46,439 nucleotides of DNA from CAZJBS01 sp964544475 (lineage in GTDB: Bacteria; CLD3; SB21): positions 1 through 46,439 of the forward strand of contig CAZJBS010000023.1 of the NCBI GenBank assembly GCA_964544475.1, in the 5' to 3' direction. A program made the translations under genes and the position numbers. Below are positions 32,530 through 40,811 of the stretch, piece by piece. The notes beneath the pieces are model-generated. The model saw only the letters and a program-made list of their open reading frames with translations. It was not told the origin of the DNA and searched no databases. Each line of letters starts with the position of its first letter. Position 1 is the stretch's first letter.

Positions 32530-33588
32530 ATGTCGCTTGCTACGATTTTTCGATTCATCATCATCATTCTGACCGGTCTTTGCGGCCTGGCTGTTTCAAC
32601 GCCTTCGGCGGCCCAGGTGAAGCTCGTCCTTGATTTCGACGACTCCAACTACGTGCTCAGAAAGGACGCGGTCAATGGCCGGGAAAATCCCGAGTACTGG
32701 TCGCCGGCGTTTTTTGAAAAATCCCGGCTCGATCTCGCCTACCGGCCCGACCCAAGCCCTTCCGGCGGTCGTTATCTTCGCCTCAACGGTATTTCCGATT
32801 TTATCAAATTGCCCGCCAATACGGCGACCCAGATCAAAGGCGAAGTCGCCTATTCCGTGTCCTGCTGGCTCTACCTGCCCGCCGAACACACCGATGGCGA
32901 TATCATCAACGCCAACGACCAGTTCCTTTCCGGCTATCGTTTTTTCATCGAAGACAATACGCCCAAAATCGAAATGATCGAGGGTACTTCCGAAGTGTTC
33001 TCATCCGGGTTCCGGATGGAAGCCCGCCGGTGGTACCATGTGGGATTCTTCTGTGACGGCGTCGGCGACACCATTCTAATGTACATCAACGGATCGATCG
33101 TCACCGCGTCGGATTTTACCAAGGTCACTCAGGTGAATACAGGACCCAGCGCCTGCATCGGAGCCCGGTTGTCTTCGCCGAATCCCAATTTTCTTCGCGC
33201 GAACATGGATGACGTGCGATTTTTCCTGGGCAAGGACACCATTTTCGAAAGCGTTTCTCAAATGACCGGCCTGATACCGGATCGAATTCGCAAACGTCGG
33301 CCGGAACTCGTCGAGTACGTATTGGCCCAGAATTATCCAAATCCTTTCAATCTGGCCACAACCGTCAGTTTTGAACTTCGAAAAAACGGTTACGTCACGT
33401 TGCAAGTCTTCGATATTCTTGGCAATATGGTCAAAACCATCTTTGAAGGCGAATTGGGTCCCGGCACGCACGATTATGTGTGGGAAGCGGAAGACAAGAA
33501 CGGAGGCCCCATGTCCAGCGGCATTTATTTCTTACGCATGAATTTTGAGGGAGCTATCCAAACCAAAAAAATGATTCTTGTGAAATGA
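32530..33588 (+). CDS. Secreted LamG/concanavalin-like protein with C-terminal sorting domain
   Basis: 352 residues. Signal peptide (hydrophobic to about 24, cleavage near STPSAAQ). A laminin-G-like beta-sandwich (about 60-240: 'YLRLNGISDFIKLP', 'WLYLPAEHTDG', 'RRWYHVGFFCDG', 'ANMDDVRFFLG') follows. The C-terminal FlgD-Ig/sorting-type domain is 'AQNYPNPFN...SGIYFLRM...KKMILVK'. These C-termini guide proteins to the surface in FCB bacteria. Ligand unknown. Next gene starts 33 bases later. Confidence 0.85.
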   Translation: MSLATIFRFIIIILTGLCGLAVSTPSAAQVKLVLDFDDSNYVLRKDAVNGRENPEYWSPAFFEKSRLDLAYRPDPSPSGGRYLRLNGISDFIKLPANTATQIKGEVAYSVSCWLYLPAEHTDGDIINANDQFLSGYRFFIEDNTPKIEMIEGTSEVFSSGFRMEARRWYHVGFFCDGVGDTILMYINGSIVTASDFTKVTQVNTGPSACIGARLSSPNPNFLRANMDDVRFFLGKDTIFESVSQMTGLIPDRIRKRRPELVEYVLAQNYPNPFNLATTVSFELRKNGYVTLQVFDILGNMVKTIFEGELGPGTHDYVWEAEDKNGGPMSSGIYFLRMNFEGAIQTKKMILVK

Positions 33589-33620
33589 GCGTTTGCGGCT
33601 CAAACGAATGGGAGTTCATC

Positions 33621-36600
33621 ATGCTCACCCGTTTTAAGTTATTCGCCATCGCTGTCGGCGTGGCCGTGTTTTTTCTGGCCGCGGGACAGGCGCCGGCCCA
33701 GAGTCTCGTGTCCGTCACCAATCTGCCGGCCAACCGGTTTTTCGGAAACGGGGTAAGTGGTTCTTACGGGCTGGCGGCCACAGGGCCGGCAGCGGACAGC
33801 GGTCTGTGGATTTCCAGCAATTGGTCATCCGACCCTATTGATTGGAATTATCATCTGTACAACGTCAACACGGCCGGTGTGCCATCGGACAGCATTTTTC
33901 CGAGAGCCAGTTATCCGGGAAAATATCTGCTGGAGTCCTATGGTTTGGGTTATGATGGAGAGAATTTCTGGTACGTGAAGCGCCGGACGATTGGCGGTAA
34001 CGGTTCGTGCATGATATTCAAAATCACGCCCACCGGGACTATTCTGGACTCCATTCCGCTGTCGTGGGGTTATGTGGGAGGCGTATGCTGGGCGGATTCA
34101 GGACTGTGGTTCTGCAGATATTATCCCAACGACAGAGCGGGCCTATTCAAAATCGATGTGAATTCCCGCACCATTGTGGATTCCATACCGACCTACGGTA
34201 CCCAACCGCTTGGTGTGGCCGCCAACGATGAATACATGTTTTATGTAATGGATGACAACGACGGCAACGACGAGCGCATTTACGCGTACGATCCGGTCGA
34301 AGGCGACACGGCGTATTCCATCGCTTTGCCGGAACGCTCAAGCGGCGTGAGCCCCAAAGGCATGGCGTGGGACGGTGAATTCCTCTGGCTGCTGGCGCGT
34401 CCGGTCTCGGGCAACGTGTATGCCCTGTACAAGTACGATTTGGGGGGATCGGGCACACCTCAACTCACGCTAAACGGCACGGGGTATGATTTCTCGAATA
34501 CGAAAATTGGCCAGCCGAGCAGTCACGATGTGACCCTAACCAATACCGGCACCGGAAACCTTTTCGTCACGGCGGTCGGTCACAATAATGAAGCATTCTA
34601 TCAAACGCTGGTCACCCCCGATACGCTCGCGCCCGCGGAGTATGTCACGTTCCAGGTCTTTTTTGATCCGAATGCGTATGGCGATGAGATCGATACGCTG
34701 AAAATCTATTCCAATGATCCCAACAAGCCGATCGCCCGGTTTGCGCTGCATGGCAAGGGCGTTTTCCCGACACAAGAAATCAGCCTGTCGGCGACATCCC
34801 ACAATTTCGGAGCCGTGCTGAGGGACCCGCCGGCCGAGGCCACCAACGTCTGGAATCTGGACGTCACCAACCAGGGTGTCCTGCCATTGGTTCTCGATTC
34901 CGTCTATTTTTCCAATCCCGATTTCTTCCTGTCCGGCGCCGTCACGTACCCCCTGATCATCGATTCCGTGAGCCTGACGCGCCTGCGCATCGCCTTCAAC
35001 CCGTCGGAGGTGGCGACGTATACGGATACGATGACCCTCGTATGCAACGACAGCAACGAGGCGCTGGTCATGGTGATGCTCCAGGGTTCCGGCTTCGATT
35101 CCAGTTATTCCTACAGCCAGGTTTTCTGGACATTTATGGCGCCGGACAACCCCGGCACTTCCTCGGACGATTATTCGGTGGAAGCCATTCGTGCGATTCC
35201 CGACGTCACCGGGGACGGTTTTGACGATGTGCTGATCGGCACGGAAAACTACTATGTGCTTTGCGTCAGCGGCAATGCCACCGGCACGACCGACACGATC
35301 TGGTCCTTCAACACGGGTCTGGACAACAACAATACGGGTTCCCTCGGCACCAATGGCGACGACGCACAGAAGGCCTTGCAGGTCGTGACGGACCTGGACG
35401 GCGACGGCTTTTTTGATGTCGTGGCCGGATATGGCGGCGGCAACGAGGGCGTTTACGTTCTGAGCGGAAAAACGGGTGAGGTGATCTGGTCATTCAACGA
35501 TCCCATCAACTACGCGCTCGGTGATATCAACGCCGTCTACGCCAGGGAAGACTTCAACGGCGACGGGAAGCCGGACGTGCTCGCGACGGGCAGCGCCACG
35601 GACGAGGGCGGCACGACGGGCCGGCGCTCGGTCTACTGCTTCGACGGCGTCGATGGCGGCACGATATGGACGTTCTTCACGGGCGCCTTTACACGGGGCG
35701 TCGTTTCCATCGGTGACGTCAACGGTAACGGCAAGCCGGACGTGGTCACGACCACCGGCGATCCACGCAACAGCGTCATCGGCATCGACGGCCTTGCCGG
35801 AACGCAATTGTGGGAATTCCCCGTCGAATCCGGCATCTACGGCGCCAAAGAACTGGCGCCTTACCCAATCCCCGATTCGACAGCCGATGTCATTGTGGCC
35901 GGTTCTACAAAGTACATTTATCGCCTGGACGGCACGACCGGCGCTCAGCGATGGAGGTACACGATCGGCACGTCGATCTTCATCAACCAGGTGATCCTGC
36001 TGGATGACGTGAATGGCAACGGGTACGCCGACGTCATTGCGCCGCTCACGGGCAGTACGGCGATCATGTGTATTGATGGACAGACCGGCGCCGCGATATG
36101 GAACAACGCCCTGCCGATGCAGACGTTTGGCGCGGCACGCATTCCGGACATTAGCGGCGACGACATCAACGACGCCGTTTACGTCTCCCATGACAACCGG
36201 GTGTACCTTGTCAATGGCGCCACCGGCGCCGTTATCCATAGCGGCTTTTCCTTCGGGACCGGCGGCAATAATGACGCGGCCGAGTCCGTGAACACCATGA
36301 ATGACGTGGACGGCAACGGTAGTTTTGAGATTCTCGCCGGATCCCGCAACGGCATGTCGGCGGCCATTTCCGGAGGCGACATTCTGAGCGACATTTTGCG
36401 CCCCCACCGCGTTCCGGAGAAGCTGGAACTTTCCCAGAATTACCCGAATCCTTTCAACCCGGCGACGACCATATCGTTTGTTCTTCCAAAGACGACGACC
36501 GCGACTCTGAAGATTTACAACGTCATGGGACAGGAAGTCCGGACGCTCTTCAGCGGTGCGCTGTCGGCCGGAACGCATGATGTTGTCTGGGACGGTCACG

Positions 36601-36695
36601 ACAGCGCCGGACGCCCCCTGGCGAGTGGCATCTATGTATACCGGTTGCGCACCGCACAAGGAACGGCATCCAGAAAAATGTTATTGATCAAGTAG
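33621..36695 (+). CDS. Secreted FG-GAP/propeller and ASH-domain surface protein with C-terminal sorting domain
   Basis: 1024 residues. Signal peptide (LFAIAVGVAVFFLAAGQAPAQ). An N-terminal propeller-like region (about 30-280), then two immunoglobulin-like ASH/'choice-of-anchor D' domains (about 285-500: 'TNTGTGNLFVTAV', 'FFDPNAYGDEIDTLKIYSND', and a second copy ending NDSNEALVMVMLQGSG). FG-GAP-like repeats rich in D-x-D/N-x-D-G follow (about 520-930: 'DVTGDGFDDVLIG', 'DVNGNGKPDVV'), probably calcium-binding. The C-terminal sorting domain is 'SQNYPNPFN...SGIYVYRL...RKMLLIK'. The start at 33621 has GGGAG 7 bases before it; an ATG at 33585 overlapping the previous stop is possible but would give 12 hydrophilic residues before the signal peptide. 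Confidence 0.85.
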   Translation: MLTRFKLFAIAVGVAVFFLAAGQAPAQSLVSVTNLPANRFFGNGVSGSYGLAATGPAADSGLWISSNWSSDPIDWNYHLYNVNTAGVPSDSIFPRASYPGKYLLESYGLGYDGENFWYVKRRTIGGNGSCMIFKITPTGTILDSIPLSWGYVGGVCWADSGLWFCRYYPNDRAGLFKIDVNSRTIVDSIPTYGTQPLGVAANDEYMFYVMDDNDGNDERIYAYDPVEGDTAYSIALPERSSGVSPKGMAWDGEFLWLLARPVSGNVYALYKYDLGGSGTPQLTLNGTGYDFSNTKIGQPSSHDVTLTNTGTGNLFVTAVGHNNEAFYQTLVTPDTLAPAEYVTFQVFFDPNAYGDEIDTLKIYSNDPNKPIARFALHGKGVFPTQEISLSATSHNFGAVLRDPPAEATNVWNLDVTNQGVLPLVLDSVYFSNPDFFLSGAVTYPLIIDSVSLTRLRIAFNPSEVATYTDTMTLVCNDSNEALVMVMLQGSGFDSSYSYSQVFWTFMAPDNPGTSSDDYSVEAIRAIPDVTGDGFDDVLIGTENYYVLCVSGNATGTTDTIWSFNTGLDNNNTGSLGTNGDDAQKALQVVTDLDGDGFFDVVAGYGGGNEGVYVLSGKTGEVIWSFNDPINYALGDINAVYAREDFNGDGKPDVLATGSATDEGGTTGRRSVYCFDGVDGGTIWTFFTGAFTRGVVSIGDVNGNGKPDVVTTTGDPRNSVIGIDGLAGTQLWEFPVESGIYGAKELAPYPIPDSTADVIVAGSTKYIYRLDGTTGAQRWRYTIGTSIFINQVILLDDVNGNGYADVIAPLTGSTAIMCIDGQTGAAIWNNALPMQTFGAARIPDISGDDINDAVYVSHDNRVYLVNGATGAVIHSGFSFGTGGNNDAAESVNTMNDVDGNGSFEILAGSRNGMSAAISGGDILSDILRPHRVPEKLELSQNYPNPFNPATTISFVLPKTTTATLKIYNVMGQEVRTLFSGALSAGTHDVVWDGHDSAGRPLASGIYVYRLRTAQGTASRKMLLIK

Positions 36696-36709
36696 ACCTG
36701 AAAGCAAAG

Positions 36710-36749
36710 CGGGCGGCCATTATTCACCGGGTCTGGACGAAGCCGCCCG
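36710..36749 (+). other. Intergenic inverted repeat between two surface protein genes
   Basis: CGGGCGGC at 36710-36717 pairs with GCCGCCCG at 36742-36749. There is no T run after it on the plus strand, so it is not a classical terminator. It may stabilise RNA ends or lower expression of the next gene. Confidence 0.4.
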
Positions 36750-36771
36750 GACCCAAGAAAAAGGAACCGGC

Positions 36772-38514
36772 ATGGGACTCCTACATGTCCTCCATTATTT
36801 CCCCTGGCTTATTTTGTCCGTGGGCCTCTGGATGGCGTCGCCCTTGAGCGGCCAGCAGACGCAAAAAGATCAATTGAAAAATGGCCATCACGAAGTCCAG
36901 GATCAGAAATTCGTGCCCATCGATCGCGCCGCCATGCCCGTCTCGCCGGCCTACCGGATCGAGCGGGGGAATTTCTTTTCCGTTCAGGTGAACGTGAACA
37001 GCAACGGCGAGAATATCGTCGGTGACGCCGCCAACGAACCTTCGATTGCCGTTGACCTGTCCAATCCGAATCGCATGGCCATCGGCTGGAGGCAATTCAA
37101 TACGATTTCCAACAGTTTTCGCCAGGCGGGATATGGCTACACGACCAATGGAGGCCAGTCGTGGACGTTCCCCGGCGTCATACAGCCGGGCATTTTCAGG
37201 TCGGATCCCGTCCTGGATTCCGATTCGACCGGGAATTTCTATTACAACAGTCTCACGTCATCATCCGGCAATTACTCATGCCAGGTGTTTCGCTCCTCCA
37301 CGGGAGGATCCACATGGGATGCCGGCACATTTGCCCAGGGCGGTGATAAGCAATGGATGATTATTGACCGCACCCATAGCGTCGGGAATGGGAACATATA
37401 TTCATCATGGACTTCGTACTACAGTTCCTGTTATCCGGATTTCTTCACGCGGTCCGTGGATGGCGGCGATCTCTATGAGCCATGCGAACTCATCCCGGAA
37501 GATCCATTCTGGGGCACCCTGGCCGTGGGACCGGATGGCGAGTTGTATGTGGGTGGCGTGGCTGGCCAGCAGATTTCCGGATTCGTCGTTGCGAAATCGT
37601 TGACGGCGCGGGATTCGGATGACGTCGTTATGTGGAACACACCGTCTTTTGTGGATCTCGACGGTGACTTGTCTTTTTCCACCGGTCCAAACCCGGGCGG
37701 ACTCCTGGGACAGACGTGGATAGCGACAGATCAATCCGATGGTTCGGGCAGAGGCAACGTGTATATCCTCGCTTCCGTCGACCGGCAACTCACGATCGGC
37801 GATCCCCTGGATGTCATGTTCGCCAAAAGCACCGATGGCGGCGAGACGTGGACGTCTGCGCATCGGGTGAATGACGACGTCAGTACGACGGCATGGCAGT
37901 GGTTTGGCACGATGTCGGTGGCGCCCACCGGACGAATCGACGTTGTATGGCTGGACACGCGGGACAATCCCGGCACCTATTTGTCGTCGCTCTATTATGT
38001 CTATTCGACGGATGAAGGCGAATCATGGGCTCCAAACATCCGCTTGTCCGATGCGTTCAATCCGCATCTCGGTTGGCCGCAACAAAGCAAGATGGGCGAC
38101 TATTTCCACATGATTTCCGACAGCAACGGGGCGCACCTCGCATGGGCGGCGACCTTTGGCGGAGAGCAGAATGTTTACTATGGGAGGATTTCATTTCCTC
38201 TGGTCGGAATCGCGGACAAGCCGGGCCGTCATCCGACGGCATTCTCTCTGGGTCAGAATTTTCCAAATCCCTTCAACCCATCCACACAGATTGAATTTCG
38301 GCTTCCCGGCGCGCAGCACGTCACGTTGACGATTTTCAACGTGCTGGGCCAGGAAGTGCGTCGATTGGCGGACGGTGTGGCGCCGGCCGGTCTCAACCGG
38401 ATAACATGGAACGGTTTGAATGACGCCGGCACCGCCGTGACGAGCGGACTGTACGTTTACCGGCTGGACGTCGCCGGGCGCAGTGAAACCAGGAAAATGC
38501 TGTTGATCCGTTGA
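36772..38514 (+). CDS. Secreted BNR/sialidase-fold protein with C-terminal sorting domain
   Basis: 580 residues. Signal peptide (about 1-28, ending SPLSGQQ). A six-bladed BNR/Asp-box propeller follows (about 85-480) with boxes such as 'TTNGGQSWTFPG', 'SSTGGSTWDAG', 'STDGGETWTSA' and 'STDEGESWAP' (S/T-x-D/N-G-G-x-x-W). The C-terminal sorting domain is 'GQNFPNPFN...SGLYVYRL...RKMLLIR'. Asp boxes occur in sialidases, but the catalytic arginine triad and nucleophile cannot be assigned, so enzymatic activity is not claimed. AAGGA precedes the ATG by 6 bases. Confidence 0.82.
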   Translation: MGLLHVLHYFPWLILSVGLWMASPLSGQQTQKDQLKNGHHEVQDQKFVPIDRAAMPVSPAYRIERGNFFSVQVNVNSNGENIVGDAANEPSIAVDLSNPNRMAIGWRQFNTISNSFRQAGYGYTTNGGQSWTFPGVIQPGIFRSDPVLDSDSTGNFYYNSLTSSSGNYSCQVFRSSTGGSTWDAGTFAQGGDKQWMIIDRTHSVGNGNIYSSWTSYYSSCYPDFFTRSVDGGDLYEPCELIPEDPFWGTLAVGPDGELYVGGVAGQQISGFVVAKSLTARDSDDVVMWNTPSFVDLDGDLSFSTGPNPGGLLGQTWIATDQSDGSGRGNVYILASVDRQLTIGDPLDVMFAKSTDGGETWTSAHRVNDDVSTTAWQWFGTMSVAPTGRIDVVWLDTRDNPGTYLSSLYYVYSTDEGESWAPNIRLSDAFNPHLGWPQQSKMGDYFHMISDSNGAHLAWAATFGGEQNVYYGRISFPLVGIADKPGRHPTAFSLGQNFPNPFNPSTQIEFRLPGAQHVTLTIFNVLGQEVRRLADGVAPAGLNRITWNGLNDAGTAVTSGLYVYRLDVAGRSETRKMLLIR

Positions 38515-38525
38515 GGCTGTAATTC

Positions 38526-38554
38526 TTGACAAAGGCCGCCCGAACGTGTATATT
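38526..38554 (+). promoter_or_regulatory. Consensus promoter of the tRNA-Glu gene
   Basis: TTGACA (38526-38531), a 17-base spacer and TATATT (38549-38554), ending 16 bases before the tRNA. This is the closest match to the sigma70 consensus in the window. Confidence 0.85.
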
Positions 38555-38570
38555 GGCCGGTCTTTAAGAC

Positions 38571-38642
38571 GGCGCATTCGTCTAACGGTTAGGACGCAGC
38601 CCTCTCAAGGCTGTAATACGGGTTCGATTCCCGTATGCGCTA
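38571..38642 (+). tRNA. tRNA-Glu (anticodon CTC)
   Basis: Full cloverleaf: acceptor GGCGCAT/ATGCGCT (first pair G-U), D arm GTCT/GGAC, anticodon stem CAGCC/GGCTG with loop CTCTCAA and anticodon CTC (38604-38606), and T arm ACGGG/CCCGT with loop TTCGATT. The discriminator base is A at 38642. CCA is not encoded. Confidence 0.95.
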
Positions 38643-38658
38643 CTTTTCGGGCATGTAG

Positions 38659-38687
38659 TCCGGTCGAGTTCTCGGCCGGATTTTTTT
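38659..38687 (+). terminator. Terminator of the tRNA-Glu transcript
   Basis: TCCGGTCGAG / CTCGGCCGGA stem (one G-U pair) with a 2-base loop followed by seven T, 17 bases after the tRNA. Confidence 0.9.
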
Positions 38688-38693
38688 GTTGTT

Positions 38694-38906
38694 TCAGGAT
38701 AGGGCAAGAGTCATTCCTGCGGCTTCCGAATCATGGCTGTTTCCGTCCACGTCCACGGCCGGTTTCAATTCTGAACCATAGAAATCGAGAACCAAAAACC
38801 CGACGCTGTGTTGGCGCAGGAACTTGAAACCATCCAGACCGCGGCCGCGCAGGTTTTGCCAGAGGATGCTTTCGGATTTCGTGGAACGCCGGAGATGGGT
38901 CAGGGA
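38694..38906 (-). pseudogene. DUF559 (endonuclease-fold) gene remnant
   Basis: The minus-strand frame from about 38906 to a TGA at 38694 reads 'THLRRSTKSESILWQNLRGR', then 'GLDGFKFLRQHSVGFLVLDF' and 'YGSELKPAVDVDGNSH'. This is the core of DUF559, a small Vsr-like/PD-(D/E)XK family. There is no ATG, GTG or TTG with a ribosome site, and the C-terminal 30-40 residues of the family are missing, so it is a decayed fragment. It starts just past the hsdS stop and ends at the tRNA terminator, so it marks the island edge. Confidence 0.75.
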
Positions 38907-38914
38907 TGAGGTTG

Positions 38915-40099
38915 CTAAACCAAATCTCCCTTAAACGCCCTCTGCATTAGGCTCTGAAACAAATTCTCCAATTCCATTTCCGAGGCGCGCTGCTTCACGC
39001 GTAAGGCTTCAACTTTTTCAACAAGCGCGGCGAATTTTTGTTGTAAGGAAAAAGGAGGAACAATAATTCGTACCTGTTTGACATAGTCCGTCGGGACACG
39101 TTGTTGACCAGCAGTTCCGCCCATATGCTTCGCAGCGTCTTTTCTAAATGCGTCTCTTCGTATGAAACCAAAGATAAAATCAGACAATATCCTTTCCCCA
39201 GGACGTATCACATGAAACTCTGTGGAACCAAAGCCGGTGTCATTAGTCAGATTTCTTGCAACCGCTGCCTTGCCATTCTCCATGCAAGGTGTAATCTTTG
39301 CAAAAAGGACATCTCCGTTTTTGAAATATGTATAACCTTTTCGAACTTCGCTATATTTTCGAATTTCGGGAGAGACAATCCCTCCTTCTACATCATCAAC
39401 TGCTGACATTGGAACAAACGTAACATCAAAATCGTCTCCGTTTGTATTTGTCATACGGGGGTTGATTTCACAGACTGATTCTAAATCAACCACCTCCCAC
39501 CCTTTCGGATTCGTCACAGGATCGCCGAACATTTCCAGAAATGTGGACTGGAGGAATTGCTCGGTGAGCTGATTGGCCTGGCGGCGCTTTTCACGCGCGG
39601 CATCGGCCTTTTCAAGTATCGCGGCGATGCGCTTCTGGATGGGAAGAGGAGGGAGAGTTATCTTTATTGAACCCAGCTTTTCTTTTGATATTTCTTTGAA
39701 AGTTGAGCCAGAACCCAAACGATTCATTTCATCTACTTTTGTCAGCAACTGATAATAGATGTAAAGCGAATCAATAGTTTCTGCAACTTTAGGAACCAAA
39801 GCCTTGCAGCCTTGGTTGAATGCCATAGGTTTGCCTAGAACGGCAACGTATCCTATTGGTGCTCTAGTAGAGATGATAATGGACTTTTCCGGAACAGTGT
39901 TTGCCGAACAATTTTCCAATCCTGCTTTGCTAAGCATACGCTGCGTATCATTTATAAGGTGACCTTGAAGTTTGCTTAAATCTGTTGGGGTGATCCATGG
40001 ATATGTTCCATTCCAATAAGCCGGAATGCTTGTCGAAGGAGTCGAGCCTGTCTCAATTTCAAATACGTCAGCAATTGGGTGTTTCGGATTTGCTTTCAC
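38915..40099 (-). CDS. hsdS: Type I restriction-modification specificity subunit HsdS
   Basis: 394 residues. Chooses the DNA site for the HsdM methylase and HsdR endonuclease. Two target recognition domains are seen: the first about 1-150 ('GSTPSTSIPAYWNGTYPWITPTDL', core PSTSIPAYW, and 'GSTFKEISKEKLGSIKITLPPL'), the second about 195-345 ('GWEVVDLESVCEINP', 'HMGGTAGQQRVPTDYVKQV'). Each ends in a conserved helix ('PIQKRIAAILEKADAAREKR', 'LQQKFAALVEKVEALRVKQR'). The start is GTG at 40099, sitting in the stop of a leftover hsdM end (GTGA). Once directly coupled to hsdM; now separated from it by the RAYT insertion. Confidence 0.93.
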   Translation of the reverse strand: MKANPKHPIADVFEIETGSTPSTSIPAYWNGTYPWITPTDLSKLQGHLINDTQRMLSKAGLENCSANTVPEKSIIISTRAPIGYVAVLGKPMAFNQGCKALVPKVAETIDSLYIYYQLLTKVDEMNRLGSGSTFKEISKEKLGSIKITLPPLPIQKRIAAILEKADAAREKRRQANQLTEQFLQSTFLEMFGDPVTNPKGWEVVDLESVCEINPRMTNTNGDDFDVTFVPMSAVDDVEGGIVSPEIRKYSEVRKGYTYFKNGDVLFAKITPCMENGKAAVARNLTNDTGFGSTEFHVIRPGERILSDFIFGFIRRDAFRKDAAKHMGGTAGQQRVPTDYVKQVRIIVPPFSLQQKFAALVEKVEALRVKQRASEMELENLFQSLMQRAFKGDLV

Positions 40100-40174
40100 T
40101 TCATCATCCCCCGAATTTCTTCAATATCATATTTTAAGCATTCGTTGTTTTTCGACGGATTTGTGGCTTGCTGT

Positions 40175-40215
40175 TTGGGCAACGCATGCGTTGCCCCGAC
40201 TTGCCTTGCCCCGAC
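40175..40215. repeat. REP-like palindrome between RAYT and hsdS
   Basis: GGGCAACGCATGCGTTGCCC is a perfect 20-base palindrome at 40177-40196, followed by CGAC and a half unit TTGCCTTGCCCCGAC (40201-40215). The other copies are at 40447, 40511 and 41016. Confidence 0.85.
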
Positions 40216-40229
40216 TAGATATATACTCT

Positions 40230-40811
40230 TCATCTGTTTTCTTCATCATCGTTCCAGTTATACGGATTTGAAATGATATATTGTCTTATCCGATTTAGAG
40301 CGAATTCGTTCCGTGCGATGGATTCATAGTAATTTCTGTGCCAGACTTTTTCGCCCGGCGTTTTACGGAGTTCGTTGATTCTCTTTGAAATTGCTGATTT
40401 ATATGATCCGATGATGACTCCTAATGATCCCGGGATCGGTTTTGTTGGGACAACGCATTCGTTGCCCCGACTTGCGTTGCCCCGGCTGACTTTGCTTTGA
40501 GGAGCCGTTTGGGCAAGGCATGCCTTGCCCCGGCGGCTTTTGTCAGTAATGATTATAATTCCATGAATATGATTCGGCATTACGATGAATTCATCTAATT
40601 GCACGTTTGGAAAATGATCCGGAATTTCATGCCAGCAACTTTCGGCGATCTTTCCAAAGCCATTTAAGTTCATGATTCCGTCCGTGATTTGTCCGAATAA
40701 ATACATTCTTTTATACGCTACCAATGTGACAAAATACGCGCCCGGCTGGGTGTAATCGTATTCTTTTAACCGGATCGAACGGCGATGATGTTTCGTGGGA
40801 TCGTATTTCAT
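40230..40811 (-). CDS. REP-associated tyrosine transposase (RAYT, Y1 HUH family)
   Basis: 193 residues. Single-strand DNA nuclease/transposase of the IS200/IS605-related RAYT group, which usually acts on REP palindromes. Seen: the HUH motif in FIVMPNHIHG (His81, His83), a catalytic tyrosine in NYYESIARN (Tyr161 or 162), and the typical ends 'RRSIRLKEYDY' and 'YIISNPYNW'. A segment of about 33 residues (92-124: RRGKACLAQT...SRGNECVVPT) is encoded by REP-like repeats and interrupts the family core. ATG overlaps the hsdM stop as ATGA. It lies in the hsdM-hsdS junction. Confidence 0.9.
   Translation of the reverse strand: MKYDPTKHHRRSIRLKEYDYTQPGAYFVTLVAYKRMYLFGQITDGIMNLNGFGKIAESCWHEIPDHFPNVQLDEFIVMPNHIHGIIIITDKSRRGKACLAQTAPQSKVSRGNASRGNECVVPTKPIPGSLGVIIGSYKSAISKRINELRKTPGEKVWHRNYYESIARNEFALNRIRQYIISNPYNWNDDEENR
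40447..40486. repeat. REP-like repeat inside the RAYT coding sequence (imperfect copy)
   Basis: GGGACAACGCATTCGTTGCCCC followed by CGACTTGCGTTGCCCCGGC; arms are the same as the other copies with a few changes (only key arms named: CAACGCAT, TTGCCCC). On the minus strand it encodes 'SRGNASRGNECVVPT' in the RAYT protein. Confidence 0.75.
40511..40530. repeat. REP-like palindrome inside the RAYT coding sequence
   Basis: GGGCAAGGCATGCCTTGCCC is a perfect 20-base palindrome. It encodes 'RGKACLAQT' within the RAYT protein. Confidence 0.85.

Noticed and set aside
35490..36659. Minus-strand frame of 389 codons across the FG-GAP surface protein
   Set aside because: Mirror of the repeated GAC/GGC codons of the D-x-D-G repeats; no independent coding signs.
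36710..36749. Transcription terminator between two surface protein genes
   Set aside because: The stem is strong but there is no following T run on the plus strand, and the loop is long.
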